This document shows positions 1 to 8,071 of a stretch of 32,486 nucleotides of DNA, in pieces. The notes beneath the pieces are model-generated. The model was given only the letters and a program-made list of their open reading frames with translations, was not told where the DNA came from and did not search any database. The first letter of the stretch is position 1. Each line of letters starts with the position of its first letter. The stretch is from the IMG/VR virus record IMGVR_UViG_3300042154_001940, positions 1 to 32,486 of that record; one strand, 5' to 3'. The DNA comes from a virus. Position numbers and translations under genes: made by a program.

Positions 1-63
1 CAGCCGTTGACATTTGAAAATTATTTGCGTCATGATATAAATAACCGTTGTAAGTTACCCAAG
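1..63. repeat. 63-bp terminal direct repeat, left copy
   Basis: Bases 1-63 are identical to bases 32424-32486. Joining the two copies keeps the tail-fibre reading frame open across the junction, so the contig represents a circular or circularly permuted molecule of 32423 bp. A short exact overlap of this kind usually comes from assembling a circular or terminally redundant genome. It is less likely to be a biological terminal repeat, because it falls in the middle of a gene. Confidence 0.95.
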
Positions 64-1423
64 TTAATTGAGTATTATTATAAATGTCAATATTATTGTT
101 ATTTCGCACTCTAAATTTACTCAATCCCCCAACCTGCAAATCTAACAAATTATGAGTAATACCATTTAATGCCGTTTCTGTTGCATTTAAGAATATACCT
201 GTTGCATTGCCTGTTTGTGCACCACTATTGTTAATGGTGTATGCTAATGATAATGGTCTAAAATTTCCACTACCAGCACTTGCAGAAAATGTTCCTCCTA
301 ATGAGCCAATTTCTAACAATCCTCCTGTTCCACTTGTATAAGCTAAAATATTATTTGCAACAAGTCTAAAACCAAAACCAGCTAAAGCACTTAAATTTGA
401 GTACCAATTTAATGCTCCTCCCGAAATACTTTGACTACCATTTTGATTTGTAATAAACATTCCAACACTACCATTAGAACCATATTGATGATAAGAACCA
501 TCATTGTTTATACTTAATGAATTTGCCCCTCCACTATTTTCAAATCTTGCAACAGGGTTTGTTCCATCTCCTCTAACATGTAGTCTTGCACTTGGGGTTG
601 TAGTTCCAATTCCAATTGAGCCACTTATTGCCCTTAAAACAGTTGTATATGTATTTGCTGCGGTTGCTATTTTTAAATCTAAATAAGAACCACTATATAA
701 TTGTGTTGTATTCCCAGCTACTAATTGACCAACTGAAAACGTGCTACCTACTCTTGGGTTTAAATCTGATTTTAAATCTATAGTTACAAAAGTATTATTT
801 ATATCTATAGCATTAATATTTTTTGCGGATATATCACAAAATCCGCTATCATCTGCTAATCGGAAATCAATATTTGCACCATTACGTTTTATTGATGGAA
901 AACTTGATGTTGTGCCGCCTAATTGTAATAAACTAAAAGCAGTACTTGCATTATTTTGCAACAATATATTTCCGTCAATTGGCGAAAACATTTGGCTTTT
1001 TGTACCCGCCCAACCAATTGATGTGGCTGAACCTACTTTTAAGTAACCGCTTGACAATAATTCGCCAAATTTTGTTACTCTAAAAGCACTAACCCCACCC
1101 ACTTGCAAGTCCATTAGGCTATGAGTAGTACCTACAATTGCAGTTTCTGTTGCATTTAATTTAAATCCTGTAACAGTATTTGTACCTCCTGTATTATTGA
1201 TGGTATAGGCTAATAAAAAAGGATTGTCTGCATTAGTTCCACTTGCTCTTGCAATTACTGATAAAATCCCTACTTGAGATGTACTTAATTGGAATAGGCT
1301 ATTATTACCCATACCATCAGAAATTAATCTTAATGTACCATCCAAAGGAGTATTGATTGTACCTCCAATGTTTAGTAATCCTTTATAATTTGCACCTATA
1401 TTTTGCCCTAATAAATCTGCCAT
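1..1423 (-). CDS. Tail fibre / adhesin-like protein, N-terminal 474 codons (continues at the other contig end)
   Basis: The ATG at 1423 opens a frame that runs unbroken to base 1 and resumes at 32423, ending at the TAA at 32011. The joined product is 611 aa. It is rich in Gly, Asn, Thr and Ser with many short beta-strand-like stretches and no membrane segment, as expected of a fibre. A segment reading GIGTTTPSARLHV near residue 275 is a common element of Bacteroidetes phage and prophage fibres. Two segments are duplicated inside the protein: LNATETA...DLQVGG...FRV (about residues 85-114 and 408-438) and GGTTSSFPSIKRNGA (about 165-193 and 484-510). It follows the Cys-rich gene after 6 bases in the late operon. 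A role in host-receptor binding is inferred from composition and position, not from a recognised receptor-binding domain. Confidence 0.8.
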   Translation of the reverse strand, partial: MADLLGQNIGANYKGLLNIGGTINTPLDGTLRLISDGMGNNSLFQLSTSQVGILSVIARASGTNADNPFLLAYTINNTGGTNTVTGFKLNATETAIVGTTHSLMDLQVGGVSAFRVTKFGELLSSGYLKVGSATSIGWAGTKSQMFSPIDGNILLQNNASTAFSLLQLGGTTSSFPSIKRNGANIDFRLADDSGFCDISAKNINAIDINNTFVTIDLKSDLNPRVGSTFSVGQLVAGNTTQLYSGSYLDLKIATAANTYTTVLRAISGSIGIGTTTPSARLHVRGDGTNPVARFENSGGANSLSINNDGSYHQYGSNGSVGMFITNQNGSQSISGGALNWYSNLSALAGFGFRLVANNILAYTSGTGGLLEIGSLGGTFSASAGSGNFRPLSLAYTINNSGAQTGNATGIFLNATETALNGITHNLLDLQVGGLSKFRVRNNNNIDIYNNTQLTWVTYNGYLYHDANNFQMSTA

Positions 1424-1429
1424 AATTTT

Positions 1430-1645
1430 TTATCCCCAATTATCTGGAGTTGTTTGTCCCCAATTTTTACTTGTTGTTTCTCCCCAATTGTAACTAATAG
1501 TTGGGGCAATAGAAATACTGCCTATGCCTTGACTCCATAAAAGCCCATCACAACATTTTTTAGAATATGTGTTTGAATCTTTACATAGACAAGCCCTATC
1601 TCCTCGTTTTGGACTACTCCTACTTACATCCTTAAAATATTTCAT
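1430..1645 (-). CDS. Small Cys-rich tail-region protein with NWG repeats
   Basis: 71 aa. A central CLC...KKCC cluster is followed by a Gly/Ile segment and then three NWG units spaced exactly 8 residues apart (NWGETTSK, NWGQTTPD, NWG). At DNA level the plus strand shows TCCCCAATT three times with a 24-base period (about 1432-1490). The start overlaps the preceding stop as ATGA (1642-1645), so it is translationally coupled to the lipoprotein gene. Similar short proteins with a CLCxDxNTYSxxCC-type core occur just before fibre genes in Bacteroidetes phages. I do not know their function. The position suggests a structural or adaptor role near the fibre. Confidence 0.7.
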   Translation of the reverse strand: MKYFKDVSRSSPKRGDRACLCKDSNTYSKKCCDGLLWSQGIGSISIAPTISYNWGETTSKNWGQTTPDNWG

Positions 1646-2049
1646 TTCGTTAGTTTATAAATTGCAAAAAGGGATACTATTAATATAACTATATATAACC
1701 AAAAGTTAGATTTTTCAGCCTCCTTATAAATTATCTGTGGGACTTTAATTTCCTTTACAATTGTAAATGAATCTCCTTTTATAAATTGGTCAACATAAAT
1801 TTTATCATAATGCCTAATAATCTTGGTCCAGCCTTTTTCGTTTTCAATAAATAATGTGTCAATTTTTTTAGTAACAAAGCTATCATGAATACTAACTGAT
1901 TTTGTTACAATTAAAGTATCAAATTTAACAACAATATTTGAGTCCAATAAACTTGGATTTTTCTTTATTGCTTGTTTTAAATGATACTCACTTGAGCAAC
2001 TAATTATTGAAAATCCTAATAATACTAAAATAATTTTAGCAACCATCAT
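1642..2049 (-). CDS. Lipoprotein with C-terminal transmembrane helix; unimolecular-spanin-like
   Basis: 135 aa. The N-terminus is a hydrophobic signal ending in a lipobox (IISC, Cys18), so an outer-membrane lipoprotein is predicted. The middle (about 25-110) is hydrophilic with many Asp-Thr-Leu/Ile repeats. The C-terminus (about 115-133) is one transmembrane helix followed by a short basic tail. A lipidated N-terminus plus a C-terminal inner-membrane anchor is the layout of unimolecular spanins such as T1 gp11, which fuse outer and inner membranes at lysis. That role is inferred from topology alone. The gene sits between head-connector genes and the Cys-rich gene rather than in the endolysin cassette, so a host surface or exclusion role is also possible. 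Two adjacent ATGs (2049 and 2046) could be the start. Confidence 0.65.
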   Translation of the reverse strand: MMVAKIILVLLGFSIISCSSEYHLKQAIKKNPSLLDSNIVVKFDTLIVTKSVSIHDSFVTKKIDTLFIENEKGWTKIIRHYDKIYVDQFIKGDSFTIVKEIKVPQIIYKEAEKSNFWLYIVILIVSLFAIYKLTK

Positions 2050-2347
2050 AAGTCTCCTCTATCTGCTTTTTATTTTTTTTGATAGGTTTATTAGGATAAT
2101 CAATAATAGTTACTGCAAAGCTATCAGAAATCGTTTTTATAACACTAATTGCCTCCTCTGATAATTCCTCAGATGCTTTCTTAGTTACCGAAATTACCAA
2201 TACATCTTTGTCATAATCTGGCATCTCTAAAACGTAGAACATACCAGATGATTTCTCCCCTTTGTTTGTCACATGAAAATGTGCCTTATTTATTTCTTTC
2301 GTTTCTGAAAAAAGCACATGCAGTTTGTTTATTTCTCTGTTCGTCAT
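2036..2347 (-). CDS. Hypothetical late protein
   Basis: 103 aa, unrecognised. It alternates predicted strands and helices (YVLEMPDYDKDVLVISV) and ends in a Lys-rich tail, with no signal peptide or membrane segment. It lies between the connector-like gene and the lipoprotein gene and overlaps the latter by 14 bases. The position after portal and connector suggests a head-tail joining role, but no sequence motif supports that. Confidence 0.6.
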   Translation of the reverse strand: MTNREINKLHVLFSETKEINKAHFHVTNKGEKSSGMFYVLEMPDYDKDVLVISVTKKASEELSEEAISVIKTISDSFAVTIIDYPNKPIKKNKKQIEETYDGC

Positions 2348-2426
2348 TTTGAATTTTGTTATAAAATGCCTTTAATTTAATTAATTTGTCTTCTTTTGGT
2401 TTATATGTCTTCTTTACATTCCCCAT
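2286..2426 (-). CDS. Possible 46-aa Lys-rich ORF bridging two late genes
   Basis: An ATG at 2426, inside the last codons of the connector gene, opens 46 codons rich in Lys and Asn. They fill the otherwise empty 66-base gap at 2348-2413 and then overlap the next gene by 62 bases. Gap filling and overlap with the upstream gene are typical of real genes here. The long overlap downstream is not. No family recognised. Confidence 0.3.
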   Translation of the reverse strand: MGNVKKTYKPKEDKLIKLKAFYNKIQNDEQRNKQTACAFFRNERNK

Positions 2427-2926
2427 GATACATAATTATTACTGTTAGATGATGGATACTCCCCACTCGCTTGGTTACTTGTGTATTCTGGAAAATACTG
2501 CGGATAGTATGTTAAATAAGAAACTATTCTATGTCTGTAAGTCTCTGCAATTTTTCTTTGTCTACCAACTATTGTGTCAATTTCTCCCTTATCTGGTACT
2601 TGAGTATTTTCTGGTGCATTTCTTAATATTCCAGCATTGCTAATCTCATATCCATGAAACTGCAAAAAATCTGCCATTGCATAATGTATTAGCATTGGTT
2701 GTATATACTGATTTAAAAGTACCAAATAGTTTCCAGATAAATTATTATCTATTACTCCTTGTAATATTTTTTGATATAAATTAGTACCCAGCACATCTTG
2801 TATTTCTATGTCTTGGGCTACCTTAACAAAAGGACTAATCTTGTCAACATCTACATTTCCATTCAATTGGGAATATTTATAAATGTCATCTTTTGTAACT
2901 AATAATACATTGTCTGTTGCTATCAT
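2414..2926 (-). CDS. Head-tail connector / adaptor-like protein
   Basis: 170 aa, mostly helical. The central part (VDKISPFVKVAQDIEIQDVL, then LLNQYIQPMLIHYAMADFL) resembles the adaptor-like proteins (DUF6712 type) that follow portal genes in Bacteroidetes phages. They share an early V/I-x-x-A-Q-x-x-x-I-x-x-x-L-G segment and a C-terminal Tyr-rich YLTYYPQYFPEY. Its start overlaps the portal stop as ATGA (2923-2926). The likely role is the ring between portal and tail. The family match is from memory, not from a search. Confidence 0.65.
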   Translation of the reverse strand: MIATDNVLLVTKDDIYKYSQLNGNVDVDKISPFVKVAQDIEIQDVLGTNLYQKILQGVIDNNLSGNYLVLLNQYIQPMLIHYAMADFLQFHGYEISNAGILRNAPENTQVPDKGEIDTIVGRQRKIAETYRHRIVSYLTYYPQYFPEYTSNQASGEYPSSNSNNYVSWGM

Positions 2927-4719
2927 TTCTTTAACCCTCCTTTGTTTGGCATATCAATTGGTCGCACTTTTGCTTTATTCCATGCTGGTGGACTAAATGG
3001 TACCCCATCTTTATTAGCCTCTGAATTTTCTACTTCATTGTAATTTTTTAAATCTCTAAAACCTCCAATCTCGTTTGGTTGGATAGGCATAATTTTACCT
3101 TTAATTTGTTTTCGCCTAAATGTTAACCTCTCCCAATAATGGTGGCAATTAACTCCTCCTTTGAATTTCCAGATTGAATAACTTGATTTGCCAGATGGTG
3201 CAAAGTTTCCGTTTATACCATCATCTCCCATTTCAACAATGTCCTCTCTCCGATAGATAGTTCCAGCCTTTCTGGTTTCTACCATGTCTTTACAAAACAT
3301 TCTGCTTTTACTTTTAAACGAATCTGGGGCATACCTATATCGTATTTTGTAAATACCCTTGTCATCCTCACTCTTGTTCTCTGGGTCTGAATAGGCTTTA
3401 ATTAATTCATGTTTACTCAAGTCCATTTCCGCTACTGAATCAGTAACCGCATGGACATCTATCAATTCCCATTCCTCATCATCATTAATTTCTCCTTTGC
3501 TACTTAAATGTTCTTTCCACGAATTCTCATCATGCTCACACATTTCTATATGGTCATCTGAAAATTGTCTACGAGAATAACTCATAGTCTGGCTTATTGG
3601 TTCTGTAGCAATTGTTGTATCTGCAAGAGGATTTAATGGTTTAAAATACAATTCTAATGCAACATTTTGGTATGCTAATATTTCCTCCATTGCAACAATT
3701 AATAGTTCTTGAAATGGCTTTATAACCATATTTTCAAAAAGAACCATAGATGTTTTTAACTCATCTGCGTTACTTGAAAATCCATTTGCTACATTTTTAA
3801 TACCAAAAATTAATGGACTTGTAATTCCATGAGCAACTAAAACCTTATCTTGAGATTCTGTTGACATAAATTGATATTGGTTATGTGCATCTGATAATGG
3901 CACAGGAGTAATATCTGCCTTTGATTCTGCGTTCTCGTTCCAACTAATAATTGCCTTTCCAGAATTTGAACTACCACTCCATTTGTTTAGTATTGCATTT
4001 TCTATTAATGTTTTAGTTTCCTCTGGCGGTTCTCCATTGTTAAAATTAATTAACATGCTTGGTGCCAGACCATTTTTTATATTGTTAATATGATAGTTTC
4101 CTATCTCACATTCAAGTTCCGCATATTGCAGTCCACCTTGATAATCTACAGGGCTAAAATAAAACGAACCTGTTGAATATGGATGTACTACCAAAACACT
4201 CTCTTGTGCCTCTGGGGAATATTCAAAATTTAATATTCTTTTTGGAACATCTGTTCTTTTTAATTTACTCCAATCATAAAAATAATAATATGCCTCAATC
4301 TCTCCATTCTCGTTACATTTTTCTGGTCTTAAAGTTTGCATTGGAAAATGATACACTTTTGCAATCCTTGTTTTGTCTTTTGATTTAACAATTTGAAAAG
4401 CACATTGTCCTAACATCTTTAAATCCATTGCAGTATTGCGTAGACAATCTGGGCTGAATAGCTTTTTTAATTCTACATAGCCACTTAAATTTTTATTTGA
4501 TTGAATAGCATCAATACCCTTTCCGTAGATTAAATCTGCTATCCCTTTAATACATCTATTATTTGTAGGGCTACCTTGATACATATCAATTAAATGACCA
4601 TAGTAATTATTGTCTTCTCCATATTCAACCCAATTTTTATTAGGTTTTTCAATTATTAAAGGAGATGTATATGTAGAAAGACTTACTACCCCTACTTTGT
4701 TATTTATATTGTTAGCCAT
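2923..4719 (-). CDS. Portal protein with C-terminal extension
   Basis: 598 aa. Residues about 25-370 look like a portal: an early NRCIKGIADLIYGKG helix, a long stem region, DKVLVAHGITSPLIFGI near 291-307, and the stretch GFSSNADELKTSMVLFENMVIKPFQ (about 313-336), where portals of this type contact neighbouring subunits. The portal forms the 12-mer vertex for DNA entry. About 220 residues follow, with a distinct block at 455-540 (IRYRYAP...FCKDM...IYRREDI...IWKFKGGVNCHHYW) that is seen in other Bacteroidetes phage head proteins but has no function known to me. Portals are usually 400-500 aa, so this is a long, possibly fused form. It sits after the capsid and tail-tube genes, not beside terminase. 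Confidence 0.8.
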   Translation of the reverse strand: MANNINNKVGVVSLSTYTSPLIIEKPNKNWVEYGEDNNYYGHLIDMYQGSPTNNRCIKGIADLIYGKGIDAIQSNKNLSGYVELKKLFSPDCLRNTAMDLKMLGQCAFQIVKSKDKTRIAKVYHFPMQTLRPEKCNENGEIEAYYYFYDWSKLKRTDVPKRILNFEYSPEAQESVLVVHPYSTGSFYFSPVDYQGGLQYAELECEIGNYHINNIKNGLAPSMLINFNNGEPPEETKTLIENAILNKWSGSSNSGKAIISWNENAESKADITPVPLSDAHNQYQFMSTESQDKVLVAHGITSPLIFGIKNVANGFSSNADELKTSMVLFENMVIKPFQELLIVAMEEILAYQNVALELYFKPLNPLADTTIATEPISQTMSYSRRQFSDDHIEMCEHDENSWKEHLSSKGEINDDEEWELIDVHAVTDSVAEMDLSKHELIKAYSDPENKSEDDKGIYKIRYRYAPDSFKSKSRMFCKDMVETRKAGTIYRREDIVEMGDDGINGNFAPSGKSSYSIWKFKGGVNCHHYWERLTFRRKQIKGKIMPIQPNEIGGFRDLKNYNEVENSEANKDGVPFSPPAWNKAKVRPIDMPNKGGLKK

Positions 4720-5051
4720 TCTTTTGTATTGTTATTAGTTGTAATAAATGTTTTTTGAGATGCCAATATATTTGGTGTTGTTATTATCCAGATATACATA
4801 TATTCGTAAAGCATGGCACCTGTTAAATTATAAACTCTAATTACTATCTCATCCAGATTATTTGCTTTAACTGTTATTGGTGTCAAAGATGGTAGTGTCA
4901 TTGTAGCATTGCTGCCTGTACTTGTATATGCTACATTTGTACTAATTGTTGTTTTAGTTTCTTTATGGATTATCTGCAAATTTACATTGCCAGATGGAAA
5001 TGTAATATATGGATAAATCGTAAGTGTTGACTGTGCTGGTACAATATACAT
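4704..5051 (-). CDS. Hypothetical beta-rich late protein
   Basis: 115 aa from the ATG at 5051. A start at 5099 is possible in frame but would put the N-terminus on the U-tract of the terminator at 5082-5115. The chosen ATG has the GTTATATTATT leader also found before 7455 and 8733. The protein is Thr/Ile/Asn-rich with predicted beta strands and no membrane segment. It is the first gene after a terminator and overlaps the portal start by 16 bases. I do not recognise a family. A small virion protein is plausible. Confidence 0.65.
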   Translation of the reverse strand: MYIVPAQSTLTIYPYITFPSGNVNLQIIHKETKTTISTNVAYTSTGSNATMTLPSLTPITVKANNLDEIVIRVYNLTGAMLYEYMYIWIITTPNILASQKTFITTNNNTKEWLTI

Positions 5052-5054
5052 AAT

Positions 5055-5062
5055 AATATAAC
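5055..5062 (-). promoter_or_regulatory. Late-gene leader motif (GTTATATT)
   Basis: Read on the minus strand this is GTTATATT, starting four bases before the ATG at 5051, directly downstream of a terminator. It matches the 13-base element at 7459 and 8737 over 8 bases, at the same distance from the start codon. It may be part of a late promoter or a translation signal. Confidence 0.4.
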
Positions 5063-5081
5063 CCAAAACTATTGTTTTGTT

Positions 5082-5115
5082 AAAAAAAAAGCCTCTCATT
5101 TCTGAAAGGCTTTTT
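5082..5115 (-). terminator. Intrinsic terminator after the tail-tube gene
   Basis: In minus-strand RNA this reads GCCUUUC, loop AGAAAU, GAGAGGC (7-bp stem with one G-U pair), followed by nine U. It lies 20 bases after the stop at 5135 and before the start at 5051. It would reduce transcription from the capsid and tail-tube genes into portal and connector, a common way to keep capsid and tube mRNA in excess. Confidence 0.85.
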
Positions 5116-5134
5116 AAATTATAAGTTATTTTTA

Positions 5135-5710
5135 TTAAACTGCTGGAGTAGAATCTACTGTAAAGATTGTACTTAATCCAGCAAAAGTTAACGCATTTAA
5201 TGGTCTTGGAGGATTAGCCTCTTCAGAACTAAAAGTAATTGCATAAGTTCTTGGGTCTCCTAATCCTGTACCCCATGAACCAGCACCTGTTGTTCCATCA
5301 CAACCAAATTTTTCTCCCATTAACCAGAAATTGTCGTTTCTATCCCATACTACAATTCTCCATCTACCTTTTAATAAAGTATTGATGTCAGCAAAGTCTT
5401 TCATTGGAGTAGCAGCATTATTGCTTGGTTTAAAATTCAAATTTAGATTTGCAGCATACATAGTAGTACCGCCATTTCTATCACTTGTTGGTGTATAATC
5501 AAAGCTACTTGCTCCTTTTAATTCCCAATAATACCCTGTTTTTAAAACTGCCGCAGAATCCTTAATGGTTTCTACCGCACCAATATTAGTTCCTGTTGTA
5601 GAAAGGGCAATTACATCATTCCAAGCAAAGTTAATTAAAAATATACCTTGTATACCGCCAATGTACTCTTTACATGGTTCTAATCTCGCATCTATTACAT
5701 TACAAGCCAT
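5135..5710 (-). CDS. Major tail (tube) protein
   Basis: 191 aa. The N-terminus CKEYIGGIQGIFL, the middle GRWRIVVWDRNDNFWLMGE and the C-terminal block GTGLGDPRTYAITFSSEEANP have the look of the tail-tube subunit of Bacteroidetes siphoviruses: a beta sandwich in which a strand pair carries a strongly charged 'D-N-x-x-W-L-G' turn. Tube subunits stack into hexameric rings around the tape measure. The gene follows the capsid gene after 13 bases and is followed by a strong terminator, as expected for an abundantly made protein. The assignment comes from pattern and context. A capsid decoration protein is the main alternative. Confidence 0.65.
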   Translation of the reverse strand: MACNVIDARLEPCKEYIGGIQGIFLINFAWNDVIALSTTGTNIGAVETIKDSAAVLKTGYYWELKGASSFDYTPTSDRNGGTTMYAANLNLNFKPSNNAATPMKDFADINTLLKGRWRIVVWDRNDNFWLMGEKFGCDGTTGAGSWGTGLGDPRTYAITFSSEEANPPRPLNALTFAGLSTIFTVDSTPAV

Positions 5711-5723
5711 ATTCTATATTTAA

Positions 5724-6659
5724 TTAAGCAATGTTTAAAACTACTTGTTGAGTTGGATTTGTAGCCAATAAGCCACCTGTAAATCTCATGATGATTCTTA
5801 CATTTTGTGAACCATCAATATCTGCCATATCTAACAATTTAACTTCATTGAAATTATCCAATAAACCTGTTCCGAAATGCAAGTCAGATTTCAATCCTAA
5901 TACACAGTCTGAATCAGAAAGACCAGGACACATTGTAACAGGTATACCTTGAAAATTCATTGGTTTTTCGCCAACATAGAATTGGAAATTATAGTTACCA
6001 GCAGATAACGCAGCTTGGTACGCTTTCATGGTTAATGGACCAACATAATATTGGTATCCCTCTTTACCGTATAATGCGGCTGGAGAACCATCTAACATTG
6101 ATTGTAAACGTGCTACAACATTTGAACCACTATTTGCTCCTGTACCAGCAACAACAATTGCTGAATTGTCAACTAAATATCCAACCATACCATCTTGACC
6201 AGCTACAATTGCTGAATCATACCAAAGGTTAGATTTCCATAATCCTAATTCAACTTGTTGGGCAACTTGTGCTGCAGTTTGGGCTAAAACGAATTCTTGA
6301 AAAGTTGGTGGTAAATTATCAAACGCAGAGAATCCCATTTGCATAGCCTCCCAAGTTTGATGTAAATTTTTCTTACACAAAGTTAAGTTAACTTGTTTCT
6401 CCAACATAGTTAATACATACTCTGTTAAAGTAACTGAAGAGCCATCTACGAAATCACAAGTAGCATCTGCAATAACTACAGAACTTGCATAATTTCTTAA
6501 TACCTCTTTGTACTTAACATTTGGATGTAAAGTAATTAATTCTTTTGACAAAGTATCGCCACTCAATAAAGATGCTGCAATATATTTGTTTGCGAACTCT
6601 CCAGCATAAGTATTTGTACTTAATGTAGGTCCAGAAAGATTGATGTTTCTATTTTTCAT
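5724..6659 (-). CDS. Major capsid protein (HK97-fold likely)
   Basis: 311 aa, a usual size for a protease-matured HK97-fold capsid. Features: a polar N-terminal arm, then a long helix-rich middle (ALAQ/AAQVAQQVELGLWKSNLWYDS around 130-150), a YYVGPLTMKAYQAAL segment, and a C-terminal GLKSDLHFGTGLL...VRIIMRFTGG typical of the P-domain end. It directly follows a scaffold-like gene (6679-7455) and an XkdF-type protease, the usual maturation set. No other protein here fits the capsid role. I did not identify a cleavage site. Confidence 0.8.
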   Translation of the reverse strand: MKNRNINLSGPTLSTNTYAGEFANKYIAASLLSGDTLSKELITLHPNVKYKEVLRNYASSVVIADATCDFVDGSSVTLTEYVLTMLEKQVNLTLCKKNLHQTWEAMQMGFSAFDNLPPTFQEFVLAQTAAQVAQQVELGLWKSNLWYDSAIVAGQDGMVGYLVDNSAIVVAGTGANSGSNVVARLQSMLDGSPAALYGKEGYQYYVGPLTMKAYQAALSAGNYNFQFYVGEKPMNFQGIPVTMCPGLSDSDCVLGLKSDLHFGTGLLDNFNEVKLLDMADIDGSQNVRIIMRFTGGLLATNPTQQVVLNIA

Positions 6660-6678
6660 TTTTATTGTTTATTTTTTT

Positions 6679-7455
6679 TTAGTTAAATAATGAATTCATA
6701 ACCCTATCAGAAATAGTCTCTTCTCTTCTTGCTCCTAATTTGAACAATTGTTTTTGAGTACCTTTTGCCTCTGGATTTATTACTGTACGACTGCCCTCTT
6801 CACTTGCAAGTCTATCTTTTAAAGAGTTATTTTCAGCCTCTAATTGTGCTAATTTAATAGTTAAATCTGAACTCATCTTTGTTTTGTCTTTGTTTTTATA
6901 TGATGCTATCATGCCCATACCCTCTTCAGTATCTGTCATGGTAACAATTTTATCTGCTATTACACTTGCAATTGCTTGTGCAATCTCTGGTGTTACTGCC
7001 TCTGGAGTTTTCTCTTCTATAATTGATGCAATACTATCTACTAATCCACTCTCATCTGCAAATTCATGTTTTGCATAATGTGTTTCTTTAGTCATAGTCT
7101 CAATGATTGTTTTTGCTGCTACAGGTTTTCCTGTCTCTTCTTTCATTGGTGCATTTTGCATTGCTGCTGGTTCCATATCACTTGCCTCTTCTCCAGCCGT
7201 AGATACTTCTATAATTATTCCTGTAGCATCTACATTAATTGTAGTACCATCTTCTAATGCGTATTCGCCCTCTGGAACAGGAATATTACCATCTTGTGTA
7301 ACTATAAATACAGGTTCTCCTATTGCAAATGTTTCCGAGTCAAAGATGGTTTCCCCATCTGAAGTTTTCTTTTGGATTAAGTCAATTTTTACTTCGGATT
7401 TTTTGTATCCTAATAATTCCATGACTCTACCGATTGTGTTTTTTTCGCTTGACAT
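6679..7455 (-). CDS. Scaffold-like head assembly protein
   Basis: 258 aa and acidic. The N-terminal 85 residues form a small beta-rich domain (EPVFIVTQDGNIPVPEGEY, ALEDGTTINVDATG). The middle is low complexity. Residues about 200-220 (IKLAQLEAENNSLKDRLASE) form a coiled coil, and the C-terminus is basic (KLGARREETISDRVMNSLF), as in scaffolds whose end binds the capsid subunit. It lies between the protease and the capsid gene, the usual scaffold slot. The scaffold would fill the procapsid and be degraded by the neighbouring protease. The role is inferred from layout and neighbours. Confidence 0.65.
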   Translation of the reverse strand: MSSEKNTIGRVMELLGYKKSEVKIDLIQKKTSDGETIFDSETFAIGEPVFIVTQDGNIPVPEGEYALEDGTTINVDATGIIIEVSTAGEEASDMEPAAMQNAPMKEETGKPVAAKTIIETMTKETHYAKHEFADESGLVDSIASIIEEKTPEAVTPEIAQAIASVIADKIVTMTDTEEGMGMIASYKNKDKTKMSSDLTIKLAQLEAENNSLKDRLASEEGSRTVINPEAKGTQKQLFKLGARREETISDRVMNSLFN

Positions 7456-7458
7456 AAT

Positions 7459-7471
7459 AATATAACGTGTT
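7459..7471 (-). promoter_or_regulatory. 13-base late leader motif AACACGTTATATT
   Basis: Minus-strand AACACGTTATATT ends four bases before the ATG of the scaffold gene (7455). The identical 13 bases occur at the identical position before the gene at 8733. Partial copies precede 5051 and 16261. It could be a late promoter element or a translation signal. Confidence 0.45.
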
Positions 7472-7483
7472 AATTATTTTCTG

Positions 7484-8071
7484 TTAGATTTTTTCGTAGC
7501 CTAATGATTTGATTAATTCCTCAAGTTCATTTATTGGTTCTACTTTACTTGCTTTAATTTGAGAATGCTCCGCAAAAAAACCCTCAATTGAGAATCCTTT
7601 TACAATTCCTGTTTTAACATACTCATCCCAAACTTGTTTATTTTCAACTTTCATGGATATCATCCAAGTACCTATAGGGTCATTTAAGCCATATCTCGCA
7701 CTTTTATCGTTTACCATATCTTCTTTTATCCATGACTCAACTAAACACAAGCCATTGATATCAAATTGGTGTTCTAAAGTAGCATTGCTTTGGTTTCCTC
7801 TCTGCAAATATAGTTCACTTGCTCTCCTTACAGTACCTTGAGAAAAGTAGCAATAAAACTCCTCTCCATCTTGGTTCCTATAAATTGGCTTGTCTGGAAT
7901 TAAAGCAGCACCTAATAACAATTGCTTGTCAATATCTACTGTTGCAAATTTAACTTTTTGGTCTTTTAAAGCTATAAAGTTGGACTCAATAGCTGGTGCG
8001 GATACAATAGAAATTGCATCTATACCATGAACAATATGTTCCTCATCTAATATAAGTTCAACTATTTTCAT
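7484..8071 (-). CDS. XkdF-type prohead serine protease
   Basis: 195 aa from the ATG at 8071; a TTG three codons earlier is less likely. It matches the XkdF-like phage serine protease family (Peptidase_S78_2): ALIPDKPIYR near 56-65, FYCYFSQGTVRRASELYL at 72-89, LEHQ with the presumed catalytic His101, LVESWIKED at 110-118, GTWMISMKV at 134-142, and KGFSIEGFF with the presumed nucleophile Ser161. This protease would cleave scaffold and capsid precursors before DNA packaging. It lies just upstream of the scaffold-like and capsid genes, as in other phages. The C-terminus is helical. Confidence 0.85.
   Translation of the reverse strand: MKIVELILDEEHIVHGIDAISIVSAPAIESNFIALKDQKVKFATVDIDKQLLLGAALIPDKPIYRNQDGEEFYCYFSQGTVRRASELYLQRGNQSNATLEHQFDINGLCLVESWIKEDMVNDKSARYGLNDPIGTWMISMKVENKQVWDEYVKTGIVKGFSIEGFFAEHSQIKASKVEPINELEELIKSLGYEKI

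Noticed and set aside
1-63. Biological terminal repeat such as a cos or short direct terminal repeat
   Set aside because: It is in the middle of a gene with an intact frame, which fits assembly overlap of a circular or permuted genome better.
7103-7465. Plus-strand ORF of 120 aa opposite the scaffold-like gene
   Set aside because: It lies fully antisense to a well-supported gene, mirrors its codons and has no promoter. No plus-strand ORF had independent support.
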